From NCBI RefSeq assembly GCF_016406125.1, contig NZ_CP066339.1, forward strand, positions 3,100,001-3,164,000: a stretch of DNA of 64,000 nucleotides, written 5' to 3'. The position numbers and the translations under genes are program-made. The stretch's first letter is position 1; each line of letters opens with the position of its first letter. This document shows, in pieces, positions 53,900-63,527 of this stretch. The notes under the pieces were generated by a model. The model was given only the letters and a program-made list of their open reading frames with translations, did not search any database and was not told where the DNA came from. The stretch comes from Alicyclobacillus sp. SO9. Its GTDB lineage: Bacteria; Bacillota; Bacilli; Alicyclobacillales; Alicyclobacillaceae.

Positions 53900-56800
53900 T
53901 TAGAACTGTAATGGCCAATTGTCTTCGTCATATTTCCAAATCACGTCTACTCCTTCATCTTGTAGCCTTGCAACAGTTCTCCATTGATGAAGTTCCCTAT
54001 TTGCAACCTTCTCCACGAAAATATCCCAGATGAGCGCCAGTCCTGTCTGGTGCAACATCTCTTCAAGAGATGTCCTTTCAATAAAAAGGCCCGTGTTATA
54101 TCCTTCTAAAGCATTATCGAAGCAGATAACCTCCCCATCTGAGTTTACCCAATAACCCTCTCTTGTTTGTCTCAAGCTAAGCTGGTTAACAACAAACTCT
54201 GAGGGTATCAAGTAACGTATAGAGCCATCAATGGACTTATCATACCCCGTTCCCCAAAGATACTCCATTGTTGTCTCTTTCAATTCTCGTTCGGTTTCTT
54301 CATCGAGCTCAACGTCCAATTTTCTATCTACAAATACAGGATGCCAAAAATACTCTCTCGAAAACGCATTGTACTCTTCAGCCCAGTAATTACGATAGGA
54401 ATAGTTATGCACTGCCTTACTCCTCGCATAATAATCTACTTTACCTTCTGGAACTAGTAATCCAGTTGCTTTCACAAATAGTTCCTTTTTGTCCTTGTAA
54501 TCATCCTCATCCCTTCTTTCTTGCCACGAAATATAGGAACTCAACAACACAAACTCCTTCTCTGATTTCCTTATCAGTGTGATATCCTCAAGTGGTGGTA
54601 TGCTTCTGTAATCATGAACCCACAGGTCCAAATTCTCTTCTGGAAGCCTGTACATCCCATTGTAGAAGTTGCGGGAGTTACCATTCTTCCTAATCAACAT
54701 TGTCGGATCTATGTCTCGTACAAATGGATTCCAGGGCCCATTGAATGCAATTTCTTTATATGTCCTCTTTCCTGTTCCTGCCCGACGTGAATCATAGTCG
54801 ATTTCACCCATTGTGTAATTATCAGATAATCTAGCTAGCAACTCATGAAAAGCTATCCACTGATATTTCTTTCCAATTCTCTCATTTGTATGTTCATGTC
54901 TATTGTCATTTTGTGTATATTCGGTATCGTATTCCCCGTGAAGTTCCACATTGTAACCAAGTTCAAATACTCTCTTCGTTGCAATATTGCTCAATGCTTG
55001 GGGGTCAAAATGGTTTTCCCATGACGAAACGACACTTTGAAAGACGTATCTTCCAAAATCCCCATACATTCCCGTTCCATACTCAGTCATCATCGACCTA
55101 AGAACGTTATTTTGACCCCAATATTTTTTCTTAAACCCTTCGGAATTGTAATCAAATTTATAGTGGTCAATATCCGCCAGTGTCGGAACGTATTCATACC
55201 ACTCGCTCCTATAGGGCGGTCTCGCCTTCGCAATATCAACAGCACCATCCTCCATCCCTAAATGGAAGGAAAATTCCACGATCCCTCTTGCATAGTCTCT
55301 CAATAAGATATGGGGATAGGTCTGTTCCTTAGCAAAAATGGTTTTATAAACATACTTGCAAAGAATGTAAATATCTTCTTTGGATGTAGCTCTTAAAGCA
55401 CACCCATACGCTGCACCATACAGCCTCTCGTATACATAAGGGTCATTCACTGCTTCAAAAGCTACCAATACGTCTATCAAAACCCCAATTCTGTCTTGAA
55501 GCAGACAAACTAAGGCCTTGGTTGCTGCATCTCTTAGTGGTCTGTTTGGACTCGTCAAAAACCACGAAATAATTATGGCTGATAGCCTTACCGATTCATC
55601 AGAAATATAAGTGCGATCTTCAGTTGTCCATGACCAATCAATGACCCTTTTGACACCTGTACTTTCTGAAAAGTGCGTACTGATGTATGGTGTCCACCAC
55701 GCATCTCGTTCCGAAAGAGATTGTTTCATCAACATGCTATGTACTCGATCTGCATTGAAGAAATTTCTGGGGCTAGTTGCAGTAAGTATTATTGAATCCC
55801 AAAATTTATCGAAGGTGCCTTTTCTCCTCAATACTTCTTTGTTCACGTACGGCAGTACCTTCTCGCTGATGGTGTCCACCTTTCTCCAAATCAGACTACC
55901 AACAAAAGCTTCCACCACTGGATAAAAGGATTTACAATAAGGTGCTACCTCATATAGTTCCATCCCAATGGCCTCTGGCAGTTGAATAGTAAGTGCTTCG
56001 ATAAGCCCCTTATTGATTTCACACGATCTTTCATCTTTCACATAACCATGTAACTCTTGCCCTTCTTGGAAGGATAGACCCGGGTTATCCTTAATTAAGT
56101 AGTGCTGCAGCAAATACGATACAGAAATGTGATCATCAAATCTTTCATAAGCAAAATAAACCCCAGTTACGTACTCTTGGCCATTGTAAAATAGGTTTTC
56201 AGTGATAACACCTTCATTGATAAGTTCATCAAGGAACCGTCGCCAATCACTTGTGTAGTCTCTAGTTTCATCACATACAAGTTTGTTTGCATCCTTATAA
56301 GGAACATAACCTAGTTTGCTTTCCATTTTCCTAGCAATCAGTGACATCACGGCGCTTCTCACTAAATTGATATTAGACGGATAGTCGAGCTTAGAGGCGG
56401 TACTTAACCTTTCATTGATGCTATTTACATAAAAATCCAAGATTTGAGATATCCCCTCCAACCCCTCGGGAATCACCGTAAGTCCTGAATTATACAGTCC
56501 TTCACAAAATATCTTTAGAAACAACGGGTTTTGAAATTCTGGATGGAGTAGTGGGACACTCGGTTGTTGAATGTTATAACTATCAAAAAACAGTTTTGAA
56601 GCTTCATACTCTACTTCCGCAAAGCCATAATGTGTGACCCTTATGGCAACGTCATTGGTAATAATATCAGAAGGTAAAAGCAGTGTTTCATAGGACGTTC
56701 TGACACTAATCACCAATCCTATCCATTTATATTTCCTGACAGTTCTTATAAACCCTCTGATATGCTCCGTCCAGAAAAACCTTCCTCGACCTTCATTTAT

Positions 56801-58111
56801 GGCGTCGATCATAATCAATGCCCTTGAACCAATAGACTGAGCCTTCGCATTTATTGCTCCTAAAAACTCCTCTTCGTTCATATCTACTCTAAGTTGGTTG
56901 TTCAGAATTTGTGTCCATGGGTTGTCATCGTTGGTGAAATGCTGTCCCAAGAGTAGAATGGTTGGTATTCCCAACTCAGCCTTATGTTTTGCCACGTCTG
57001 CGAGCATATGCGACTTTCCAATCCCCGCTTCACCTTTCAATATCATTATCGGTGTGTTGGCAAGTAAGGAACTTGGTCCGGTCAGAAAATCGTAAAGCTC
57101 CGTTAAAGCAACTTCCAACTGCCTTAACGAATATAGCTCCGAGTTGAATTGATTACTTTCCAACGAATGCATATTCCCTTTGTTATCTTGGTTCGCCTTG
57201 CCTTCTTTGCCTCTATTTTTGTAGTAATATTCAACACAAATTCCGACTGAATCACTCATCTTAAGACAAATATTCGCCATTTTCGTTAATGGAACATCAT
57301 TCATTTCGCTTAAGACAATGCCATCAAAGGCTTCCCTAAGAGTTTTTGAAGCGTCAGAAATGGCCTCAGCCGCCGACCTTAGGGTGTCTTCCCTCACTCC
57401 ATTCACTATACTCTTAATATCCTTTTGAACTTGACGATACAGATGTTCAAATTGCTCACAGAAGGTCTGCTCTCTGGTAATCCCGTCAAAAGTCCTTGAT
57501 AGATCCAACTCGAAGTTCAGCTTAGGGGTGTACCTTTTGCCTAGTGAATCAATGCTCACATCTAATCTGTCTCTAAACCATCCCTCGGAAAAGTCCTCAG
57601 CAGCAAACCAGAAAAACCTTGTACCAACATGCTTTTCTTGAGAGAGTCTTGAAAGCAATTCAGAGCTGCCCCAAAACTCGAATTCAATGTGTCTACCCTG
57701 AGCAGCAGCATGTTCTGTCCACGTTTGGACGTGTTTATTCCACTTATCCATAAACCACTTTTCGTTATCAATTCTTGGGTCCTGCCTGTCCAACGGAATA
57801 CAAATGTAGTATTTCACCAAGCTCGAGTGCGTCCGAAATGCAGTCTTGAAAGACTTGTCCAATTGTTTCCACTGAGAATCTCCCATTGAATCAAAGTATT
57901 TAGCTTGCCAACCATATTCTTTACCATTCTTTAATCGACAGTATGCTTCTACACCCCCATCCGGTGCTCCCACTCTTATAAACGAGATTTTTCCCCTGAT
58001 TTCCTCTCCACGAGCGATTTGACATACCAGCTCTTCAAACGCATTATTTTGTGAATTATTATAACTTCTTATGTTTCTCCAACTAAATTGCGTAATTGGT
58101 ATCACCCTCAT
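53900..58111 (-). CDS. AVAST-like (Avs) STAND NTPase with N-terminal Mrr-like nuclease domain
   Basis: A 1,403-residue protein. Residues about 20-75 hold a PD-(D/E)xK Mrr-like site: E26, D51 in GAPDGGVEAY with E55, and Q69-A-K71. The P-loop NTPase follows with Walker A GEAGIGKSH (about 360-368) and Walker B LIMIDAINEG (about 432-441); D-A-I-N-E is typical of Avs proteins. The remaining 900 residues are a large helical sensor region without recognised repeats. Avs proteins recognise phage terminase or portal and then activate the effector; the Mrr-type effector points to the Avs4 group. Start ATG 58111 has no clear ribosome site. The gene is AT-richer than its neighbours and stands alone. Confidence 0.78.
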   Translation of the reverse strand: MRVIPITQFSWRNIRSYNNSQNNAFEELVCQIARGEEIRGKISFIRVGAPDGGVEAYCRLKNGKEYGWQAKYFDSMGDSQWKQLDKSFKTAFRTHSSLVKYYICIPLDRQDPRIDNEKWFMDKWNKHVQTWTEHAAAQGRHIEFEFWGSSELLSRLSQEKHVGTRFFWFAAEDFSEGWFRDRLDVSIDSLGKRYTPKLNFELDLSRTFDGITREQTFCEQFEHLYRQVQKDIKSIVNGVREDTLRSAAEAISDASKTLREAFDGIVLSEMNDVPLTKMANICLKMSDSVGICVEYYYKNRGKEGKANQDNKGNMHSLESNQFNSELYSLRQLEVALTELYDFLTGPSSLLANTPIMILKGEAGIGKSHMLADVAKHKAELGIPTILLLGQHFTNDDNPWTQILNNQLRVDMNEEEFLGAINAKAQSIGSRALIMIDAINEGRGRFFWTEHIRGFIRTVRKYKWIGLVISVRTSYETLLLPSDIITNDVAIRVTHYGFAEVEYEASKLFFDSYNIQQPSVPLLHPEFQNPLFLKIFCEGLYNSGLTVIPEGLEGISQILDFYVNSINERLSTASKLDYPSNINLVRSAVMSLIARKMESKLGYVPYKDANKLVCDETRDYTSDWRRFLDELINEGVITENLFYNGQEYVTGVYFAYERFDDHISVSYLLQHYLIKDNPGLSFQEGQELHGYVKDERSCEINKGLIEALTIQLPEAIGMELYEVAPYCKSFYPVVEAFVGSLIWRKVDTISEKVLPYVNKEVLRRKGTFDKFWDSIILTATSPRNFFNADRVHSMLMKQSLSERDAWWTPYISTHFSESTGVKRVIDWSWTTEDRTYISDESVRLSAIIISWFLTSPNRPLRDAATKALVCLLQDRIGVLIDVLVAFEAVNDPYVYERLYGAAYGCALRATSKEDIYILCKYVYKTIFAKEQTYPHILLRDYARGIVEFSFHLGMEDGAVDIAKARPPYRSEWYEYVPTLADIDHYKFDYNSEGFKKKYWGQNNVLRSMMTEYGTGMYGDFGRYVFQSVVSSWENHFDPQALSNIATKRVFELGYNVELHGEYDTEYTQNDNRHEHTNERIGKKYQWIAFHELLARLSDNYTMGEIDYDSRRAGTGKRTYKEIAFNGPWNPFVRDIDPTMLIRKNGNSRNFYNGMYRLPEENLDLWVHDYRSIPPLEDITLIRKSEKEFVLLSSYISWQERRDEDDYKDKKELFVKATGLLVPEGKVDYYARSKAVHNYSYRNYWAEEYNAFSREYFWHPVFVDRKLDVELDEETERELKETTMEYLWGTGYDKSIDGSIRYLIPSEFVVNQLSLRQTREGYWVNSDGEVICFDNALEGYNTGLFIERTSLEEMLHQTGLALIWDIFVEKVANRELHQWRTVARLQDEGVDVIWKYDEDNWPLQF

Positions 58112-58773
58112 TTCGAACAAGGAGTACGGGCTATGAATCCCAAAAGGTCCAGACAACGTCTGCTGTACCCTCACGTTCCAGATACAGTCAATTGCACACC
58201 GACTAGCCGGACCCTGGCTAACCACTTATCTAGGTCTTCGTCAAGGAAGAGATCGCATGACTATAATTTATCAGAAGTGCTATTAGTAAAAAAGTTCCTA
58301 TAAATATCACGAGCATTGGTGTAAGAGTCTTAGCAGTGTTTCTCCGAACCGACTACAACAAGACGAAGCGTTCACAACCTTGACAAACCCTAGAATATTC
58401 TGGGCAACTAGTCCTCCAGCATACAAATACTTCTGCATCTTCCACATCTCAAAGATACAAAAAATGCAGCGTTCGGATATGCTTGCGCTTCGATTATTTC
58501 TTGCAGATCCTAATCGAAGTATGTGTCATTAACGCCTCCTTATTCGCCAAATAGATTGGATACGCTTCCCAGTAACGGGTCAAACGGAAAATTATCCAAG
58601 CGACCAATCGACCTCATTCATCCTGATGTATAATGAAACCACGAAAGATTTCGGACGATTGTGTTCGTCAAGCAAAAAGTTGACCCACCTCGGCGTGGTC
58701 AACTATTAGATTAGCGAACACAGACGATCCCTATATACCACGTGAATCTTTATAATCTAAGGTGGTTTTGCAA
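58112..58773. promoter_or_regulatory. 660-bp divergent gap between the Avs and SEC-C genes
   Basis: No credible gene. A stem GTTGACC (58679-58685) with GGTCAAC (58697-58703) is followed on the minus strand by TTTTT, which fits an intrinsic terminator pointing at the Avs gene; it may insulate the two genes or be the leftover of a lost gene. Confidence 0.4.
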
Positions 58774-59904
58774 ATGTTTGTACCGATGAATGAAGCAAAA
58801 AAATATCAGTTCAAACCCTATGAAGAGTGCCCTTGTGAGAGTGGACAGAAATACAAGTTCTGTTGCTACGCTAAAAGCAGAAATTCTAAAGTTGATTTCA
58901 GAGACTATAGCGCTACTCGGATTACTGCGGAAGGGCGCAGATTATTAAAAGATACTGAGTTTAAAATGTGCTTTGCGTTTGACACATCTGAGTGCAGCAA
59001 GGACTTAATTGGCGCCCACTCAATCCAAAACAATGGGGTATTAGACAAGATCTCCGTAGAAAATCATGTTTACGCCTTGAGTTCGGAAATTGATCAAAAC
59101 ACAATGTATCCTCAATTGGAATTTACGCCTATCGGTAAAAACCAGGCTAGTATATTTTCGGGGTTTTGTAAAAAGCATGATGAAGATTACTTTAAATGCA
59201 TTGAAGACAAGGATTACGAAGGAACACTTGAACAAAATTATTGGTTTGGGTTTAGAGCCTTATGTTTTGAACTGCACAGAAAATTAAGGCTGAAGAAGAG
59301 CTTTGCTAATTTTTTCAAAAAATACCCCGGAGCCACTAGGACACCTTCCATTTATACAGAGTATTACAACACTAAACTTAGCATTAGGGACTCATGGACA
59401 GAGTATGAAAGATTCAAGAGTGCGTATGCTAAGAAATCCTTCAATAACTTGGAATCCATTGTTAAAGTGGTGCCATTTACAGTTGGATTTACAGCTACAA
59501 CTTCTGTGGGTGTAGGTATGGACATGGAAGGCAACCTAGCAGCAGACATTTATAATTACAATGACAAGCATTTCATCCCTAACTTATACGTTTCTGTTAT
59601 TCCTAAAGAAAACATGACGCTTATCATTATTTCAAGGTTTCACGAAGATAACTGCTATAAAAATATCCTATCGCAATTAAATGGTAACGAAAATGATGAG
59701 AAACTATTTCGTTATATTAGCTTTTGCTTAGCCGAATACAGTGAGAATGTCTACTTCTCTCCTGCTGTAATTGATTCTTTGAGTGAGGCCAACAAGAGGA
59801 AAATAAAGACTGCCTTCATGGGAGTATTAAGTCCAACACCTGAACTAAGACTTCGTAATCTTTATGCGACGACATCGTTGAATCTGTTCGACTTAAAACT
59901 GTAA
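58774..59904 (+). CDS. SEC-C domain protein with HNH-like Cys/His set, probable defence nuclease
   Basis: 376 residues from ATG 58774, 8 bp after AAGGTGG. Residues 17-32 are a SEC-C zinc motif (CPCESGQKYKFCC; C19, C21, C30, C31). A second set C66-x7-C74-x7-H82 (GAHSIQ) with C132-x2-H135 (GFCKKHDEDYF) looks like a treble-clef/HNH arrangement. The C-terminal 200 residues are unassigned. Similar domain pairs occur in phage-defence neighbourhoods; nuclease activity is inference. It stands between the Avs gene and a recombinase fragment. Confidence 0.65.
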   Translation: MFVPMNEAKKYQFKPYEECPCESGQKYKFCCYAKSRNSKVDFRDYSATRITAEGRRLLKDTEFKMCFAFDTSECSKDLIGAHSIQNNGVLDKISVENHVYALSSEIDQNTMYPQLEFTPIGKNQASIFSGFCKKHDEDYFKCIEDKDYEGTLEQNYWFGFRALCFELHRKLRLKKSFANFFKKYPGATRTPSIYTEYYNTKLSIRDSWTEYERFKSAYAKKSFNNLESIVKVVPFTVGFTATTSVGVGMDMEGNLAADIYNYNDKHFIPNLYVSVIPKENMTLIIISRFHEDNCYKNILSQLNGNENDEKLFRYISFCLAEYSENVYFSPAVIDSLSEANKRKIKTAFMGVLSPTPELRLRNLYATTSLNLFDLKL

Positions 59905-59951
59905 TACTCCCGCTTAAGCCGGTAAACAAGTGATTTTTTGGAAGTTTCATC

Positions 59952-60227
59952 TTACCGGGACATGATCCAACCCCGTGATAGAATCTCCCACACTGTCTTA
60001 CCACCTAATTCACGTGGCATCTTGACTGTCCTCACGAAAATGTGCCCACGTCCTCTAATTGTCCTTGACACTATTCCTCCCAGATCAACGTTTAAGAGCT
60101 CGCTCACTGCAAGTCCCGAATTGATTCCGAGAACAAACAGTACATAAGACCGCAAACTACTAGCTCGCAAAATTTTCCTTATGGGTTCACTCTGTGTGCG
60201 GTCACGAATGAGTTGGACTAATTCCAT
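59952..60227 (-). pseudogene. truncated tyrosine recombinase fragment lacking the catalytic Arg
   Basis: 91 codons from ATG 60227 (AAGGGAGG site). SYVLFVLGINSGLAVSELLNVDL matches the start of a phage-type integrase catalytic domain (usual GLRVSDLL), but the first catalytic Arg is Ala. The frame ends soon after, so the HxxR and Tyr residues are missing. A relic of an integration event. Confidence 0.7.
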
Positions 60228-60368
60228 CAGAAAGCCTCCCTTATACGAAAGATATATAACATCATCTCAAAGACTAGTTTTGTTTCATTGAATAATAGCA
60301 GCAGTAAACCCTAGACATGAACATCGCCTGAAATCCCAAGAGAGGCACAGGAACACAGTGATTTGGCA

Positions 60369-60397
60369 AATGATACACAATTCTATTGTGTATCATT
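60369..60397. repeat. 29-bp inverted repeat with 12-bp perfect arms
   Basis: AATGATACACAA (60369-60380) and TTGTGTATCATT (60386-60397) enclose a 5-nt centre. It lies between the recombinase fragment and the DGQHR gene and could be an operator, a terminator-like hairpin or a recombination site. Otherwise 60228-60594 shows no gene. Confidence 0.7.
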
Positions 60398-60594
60398 GAA
60401 CTCCACTGTTTCTCTATCACCGAAATACGAACTTGCTATCTGCCTCTAATCTTGTTTAGAATTTGACAAAATGGCATCGTCGTAGTAATCTATAAATGTA
60501 AAGTTCGATAGTAGTATAATGGTTATATTTGTGCGTTGAAGTACAGTGATTATCTTGTTAAACTGGCCTCATTCTATCGGATGGAGGTCTATTT

Positions 60595-61560
60595 GTGATT
60601 ATACATCAGGTTGTCCGTATGAAGGAAACTGGAAGAGTCGTCTATTCAACTCACACCCCCTGCTCCATGATCTTTCCCCTGGTCGTAGTTCGTACCGTCG
60701 AAGTAGCTCTGGGATTTCAACGAATACGAGACAAAAAAAAGATATCCTCTATTTCCCGGTATTTACGTCAGCCCTTCACGCCCCTACCCGAGCTTACGAT
60801 GGTTTGTGACGGTGAAGTTGAATTTATTCCCTACGATTCGAGATATCCCGACTATGGAGCGCTTCATGTATCGGCACTGGAGTTGCTTGATGGGCAGCAC
60901 CGTCTGTTTGGTGCAGAGCTCTTGTACCGAAGGTCAAAACATAGCTACGATACAATGCTAAGAATGAAAGTCTACCACAATCTCACTCACGATGAAAGGA
61001 TACAGGTGTTTTGTGACCTCAACGAGTATGCGACTAAACTACCACAGAGCCACATTCGACTTCTGAGGGACAAATCGTTCGCAACACTTGAATCCATAAG
61101 ACTGGAACAAAGTGAAAATTCACCTCTCAATGGTCTTATTGCTCTAGATGGAAAACGGGGCAAGGCGTTTGGAAAATTTATTACCCTTGAATCCTTTGCT
61201 CGGGCTATTGAGGAGATTTGTAAATCACCTAAACTTGGTGCATTACAATCCGAAAAGCGTTCAGAACTCATAGAGATGTTTTTCACATATGTGTTTTCAG
61301 AGCTAAGCGACTTTTTAACACCTGAGTATCGACTTCTCAATTCTTACGGGGTTGCATTCCTTGGTGCTGTAGGCAGGGAATACATGCAAGAGTGTCTTAG
61401 AAACGGGGAACTGGACTCTGACCGTTTTCAGGGTCTTATCACTCTCCTGCGTCGGCATGAGTGGAGCAAGGAAAAAGGAGTGACAGGTATGGTTTCTGGT
61501 CATCAGCATGCACAAAAGTTTCTTCGTGACGTGGTGTTCCGGGTAAATGCGGCCGGCTAA
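60595..61560 (+). CDS. DGQHR-domain (DndB-like) protein
   Basis: 321 residues from GTG 60595, 7 bp after TGGAGGTC. The DGQHR motif is at residues 99-103 (ELLDGQHRLFGAEL), in the ParB-like fold of the DndB family. DndB controls phosphorothioate DNA modification genes; related proteins occur in other DNA modification systems. No dndCDE, dpd or similar genes are visible within the window, so it is an orphan here. It is convergent with the GHKL-peptidase gene. Confidence 0.8.
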   Translation: MIIHQVVRMKETGRVVYSTHTPCSMIFPLVVVRTVEVALGFQRIRDKKKISSISRYLRQPFTPLPELTMVCDGEVEFIPYDSRYPDYGALHVSALELLDGQHRLFGAELLYRRSKHSYDTMLRMKVYHNLTHDERIQVFCDLNEYATKLPQSHIRLLRDKSFATLESIRLEQSENSPLNGLIALDGKRGKAFGKFITLESFARAIEEICKSPKLGALQSEKRSELIEMFFTYVFSELSDFLTPEYRLLNSYGVAFLGAVGREYMQECLRNGELDSDRFQGLITLLRRHEWSKEKGVTGMVSGHQHAQKFLRDVVFRVNAAG

Positions 61561-61638
61561 GCCACTAACAGGCGCAAAATATGGGTTCTGTGTTGGGAAC
61601 TTAGAGACCTTTCCTACGGGTTGCTGAGACAGTCATTT

Positions 61639-61680
61639 AAAAAGGCAATCAAGCCCCTGTAGAGAACAGTGGCTTGATTG
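61639..61680 (-). terminator. rho-independent terminator downstream of the GHKL-peptidase gene
   Basis: CAATCAAGCC (61646-61655) pairs perfectly with GGCTTGATTG (61671-61680); on the minus strand CCTTTTTAAA follows. The 61.68-61.97 kb stretch before it has only an unconvincing 66-codon frame. Confidence 0.8.
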
Positions 61681-61974
61681 ATCGAAAGGGATACTTGTGT
61701 GTTGCCTCTTGGTAAACGTCATAGATCAACATCCTTGTGCCTTCCCACCAGTTTAGCTTCTTCTCTCTCAAGACAAGAGAGGTAAGCAGTACCACTAATC
61801 TCGATCATCGGGGTACCATGAAATAGTTTAGAAAGGGTATCGAATCGCAATGATGTTCGAACTCCAGGACATCGGCCGGCGGCCACGTCTACTAGAATAA
61901 AGAGTGCTAGTACGACCAAGATCTATTGCCATCATTATCGAGATCACGTCCTTTAAGCCCACATTGCCAATACA

Positions 61975-63390
61975 CTACTTACCAGAGACGGACAGCATCT
62001 CTCCAGCCACTTTTCCTAGCAAAACGGTCAATCCGTGTTCAAACTCCAGCGATTCATCATCTGTCCCGGTAGTAGCGTGACACAATTCATGCAGCAAGGT
62101 TCCCGCAAAGTCATGTAACGTGGCCAACTGGTCTCTTCGAATAACGATCATCTCTCTTGCGGGGTCCCACAGACCCAGAGCCTGATTGTGGTCATAGCTG
62201 TTCATTCGCATCGTCTCAGAGATTTTGATAGCTTTAACTCTCTTTGCGTTACGTCCAACAACTTTGACGAGTCTATCTCTGTATGCAAATACAGCCTGCT
62301 CCTTCTTGGATAAAGCTTCTGGTTCAATGAAATTGAACTGGAAACTATCGTTCCACTGATTACGATATTCCCCTAAATCAATAATGGGGTTACCTTCAAA
62401 GTCACGAATCCTTCCAAACTTCGCTGCAATATCCTCCGGTACAATGATGATACGTTTTCCGTCGTCTTCTGCGTGTGATACCAGGGAACCACCGGTTCGA
62501 AGGTCTTCAGAAGTAAGAAATATCACATTGTCTGTGGAGTTAAGAATTTTACAGGCATGCAAAGCAACATCGGTCCAGTCTAACTCGTCGTGCATAGTTC
62601 CTCGCTGAAAGTTTTGCAAGTCGTTTGCGAGGTCATCGGCAACTGACGATGAACTACAGGCTAACAGAATCGACTTTACCCGATCCGTGTAGGCGGAACG
62701 TCCGACATTCGTTCTCTCTCGATTCAACGCCTTTCGCAGCTTGGCGGACGGTGAGGTAACATTGTACGAAAATAAGAAATTATCCTCTTCAGCGATACAC
62801 AAGCCATTTACGTATATCCTCCCCTTCAGCCTTGGCTGTCTACGAATCACGCTACCTTTGGAAGTTGTCTCCAGAACTTCTTCTTCGCTAAACTGGAGAA
62901 AATATGACTTGGCAGTCTCGATGTCAGTGTCTTTTACTCCATCCATAACAAAGTCCGTTCCTATAAATGCTTTGTCAGACGGTGCTGAAATGTATGCGTG
63001 CAGCGTGGCGACGTCGGAAAACCCATGCTTGCCTGCTTTAGCAACTGTGATATCCCCATGCTTTGAGAAAATTGAAATTTTGACCTTGTGACGGTCAAAG
63101 GTAGCGAAAGCATCCTTCAGTCCAAATCCAAATTTACCAATCACAATATCTTTATTCTTCAACTTTTCCTTGTTCTCGTTCTGTGTTAAATGCTCATATT
63201 TGAGTCCTCGTCCAAAGTCACGAAGGTGCCATTTTCCTTGGTCGTCTTTGAAAATCTCTGGTGGTTGTGTCTTGGTTAAAACTTGCTCGTCCAATGCATT
63301 CGCAAGTATCTCACGAACAGCGTACGCAACCGACCAATGTTCAAGAACCTTCTCAATATTCAGGTCAAATAACCGTGCTTCCCCTGACAT
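61975..63390 (-). CDS. GHKL ATPase fused to a C-terminal HExxH metallopeptidase-like domain
   Basis: 471 residues. The N-terminal GHKL (Hsp90/MutL/histidine-kinase-type) ATP site has E27-x3-N31 (REILANALDEQ), D58-F-G-R-G62 and G85-K-F-G-F-G90 (GKFGFGLKDA). There is no phospho-acceptor domain, so it is not a kinase. Residues 434-438 are HELCH in LLHELCHATTG, followed by LEFEHGL with E449/E451 as a possible third ligand; this is a zinc-peptidase signature. Start ATG 63390 after GGGGGTGGGG. It follows an unknown gene on the same strand by 137 bp. A defence role rests on the neighbourhood; the architecture itself is visible in the sequence. Confidence 0.78.
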   Translation of the reverse strand: MSGEARLFDLNIEKVLEHWSVAYAVREILANALDEQVLTKTQPPEIFKDDQGKWHLRDFGRGLKYEHLTQNENKEKLKNKDIVIGKFGFGLKDAFATFDRHKVKISIFSKHGDITVAKAGKHGFSDVATLHAYISAPSDKAFIGTDFVMDGVKDTDIETAKSYFLQFSEEEVLETTSKGSVIRRQPRLKGRIYVNGLCIAEEDNFLFSYNVTSPSAKLRKALNRERTNVGRSAYTDRVKSILLACSSSSVADDLANDLQNFQRGTMHDELDWTDVALHACKILNSTDNVIFLTSEDLRTGGSLVSHAEDDGKRIIIVPEDIAAKFGRIRDFEGNPIIDLGEYRNQWNDSFQFNFIEPEALSKKEQAVFAYRDRLVKVVGRNAKRVKAIKISETMRMNSYDHNQALGLWDPAREMIVIRRDQLATLHDFAGTLLHELCHATTGTDDESLEFEHGLTVLLGKVAGEMLSVSGK

Positions 63391-63527
63391 AGCCCCACCC
63401 CCATGTGGTTAATTCTACCACGAGATGGAAATTCAAATCTATTCCAGTAGGGAAATAGTCGACCTAACGTGCACTTTAACCACCACCGGATTATGTAGCG
63501 GGGACTGCCAGTGCGGTCCCCAAATTA

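Noticed and set aside
61719-61919. 66-codon minus-strand frame after the GHKL-peptidase gene
   Set aside because: The ending reads somewhat like protein, but the TTG start has no ribosome site and the N-terminus is not convincing.
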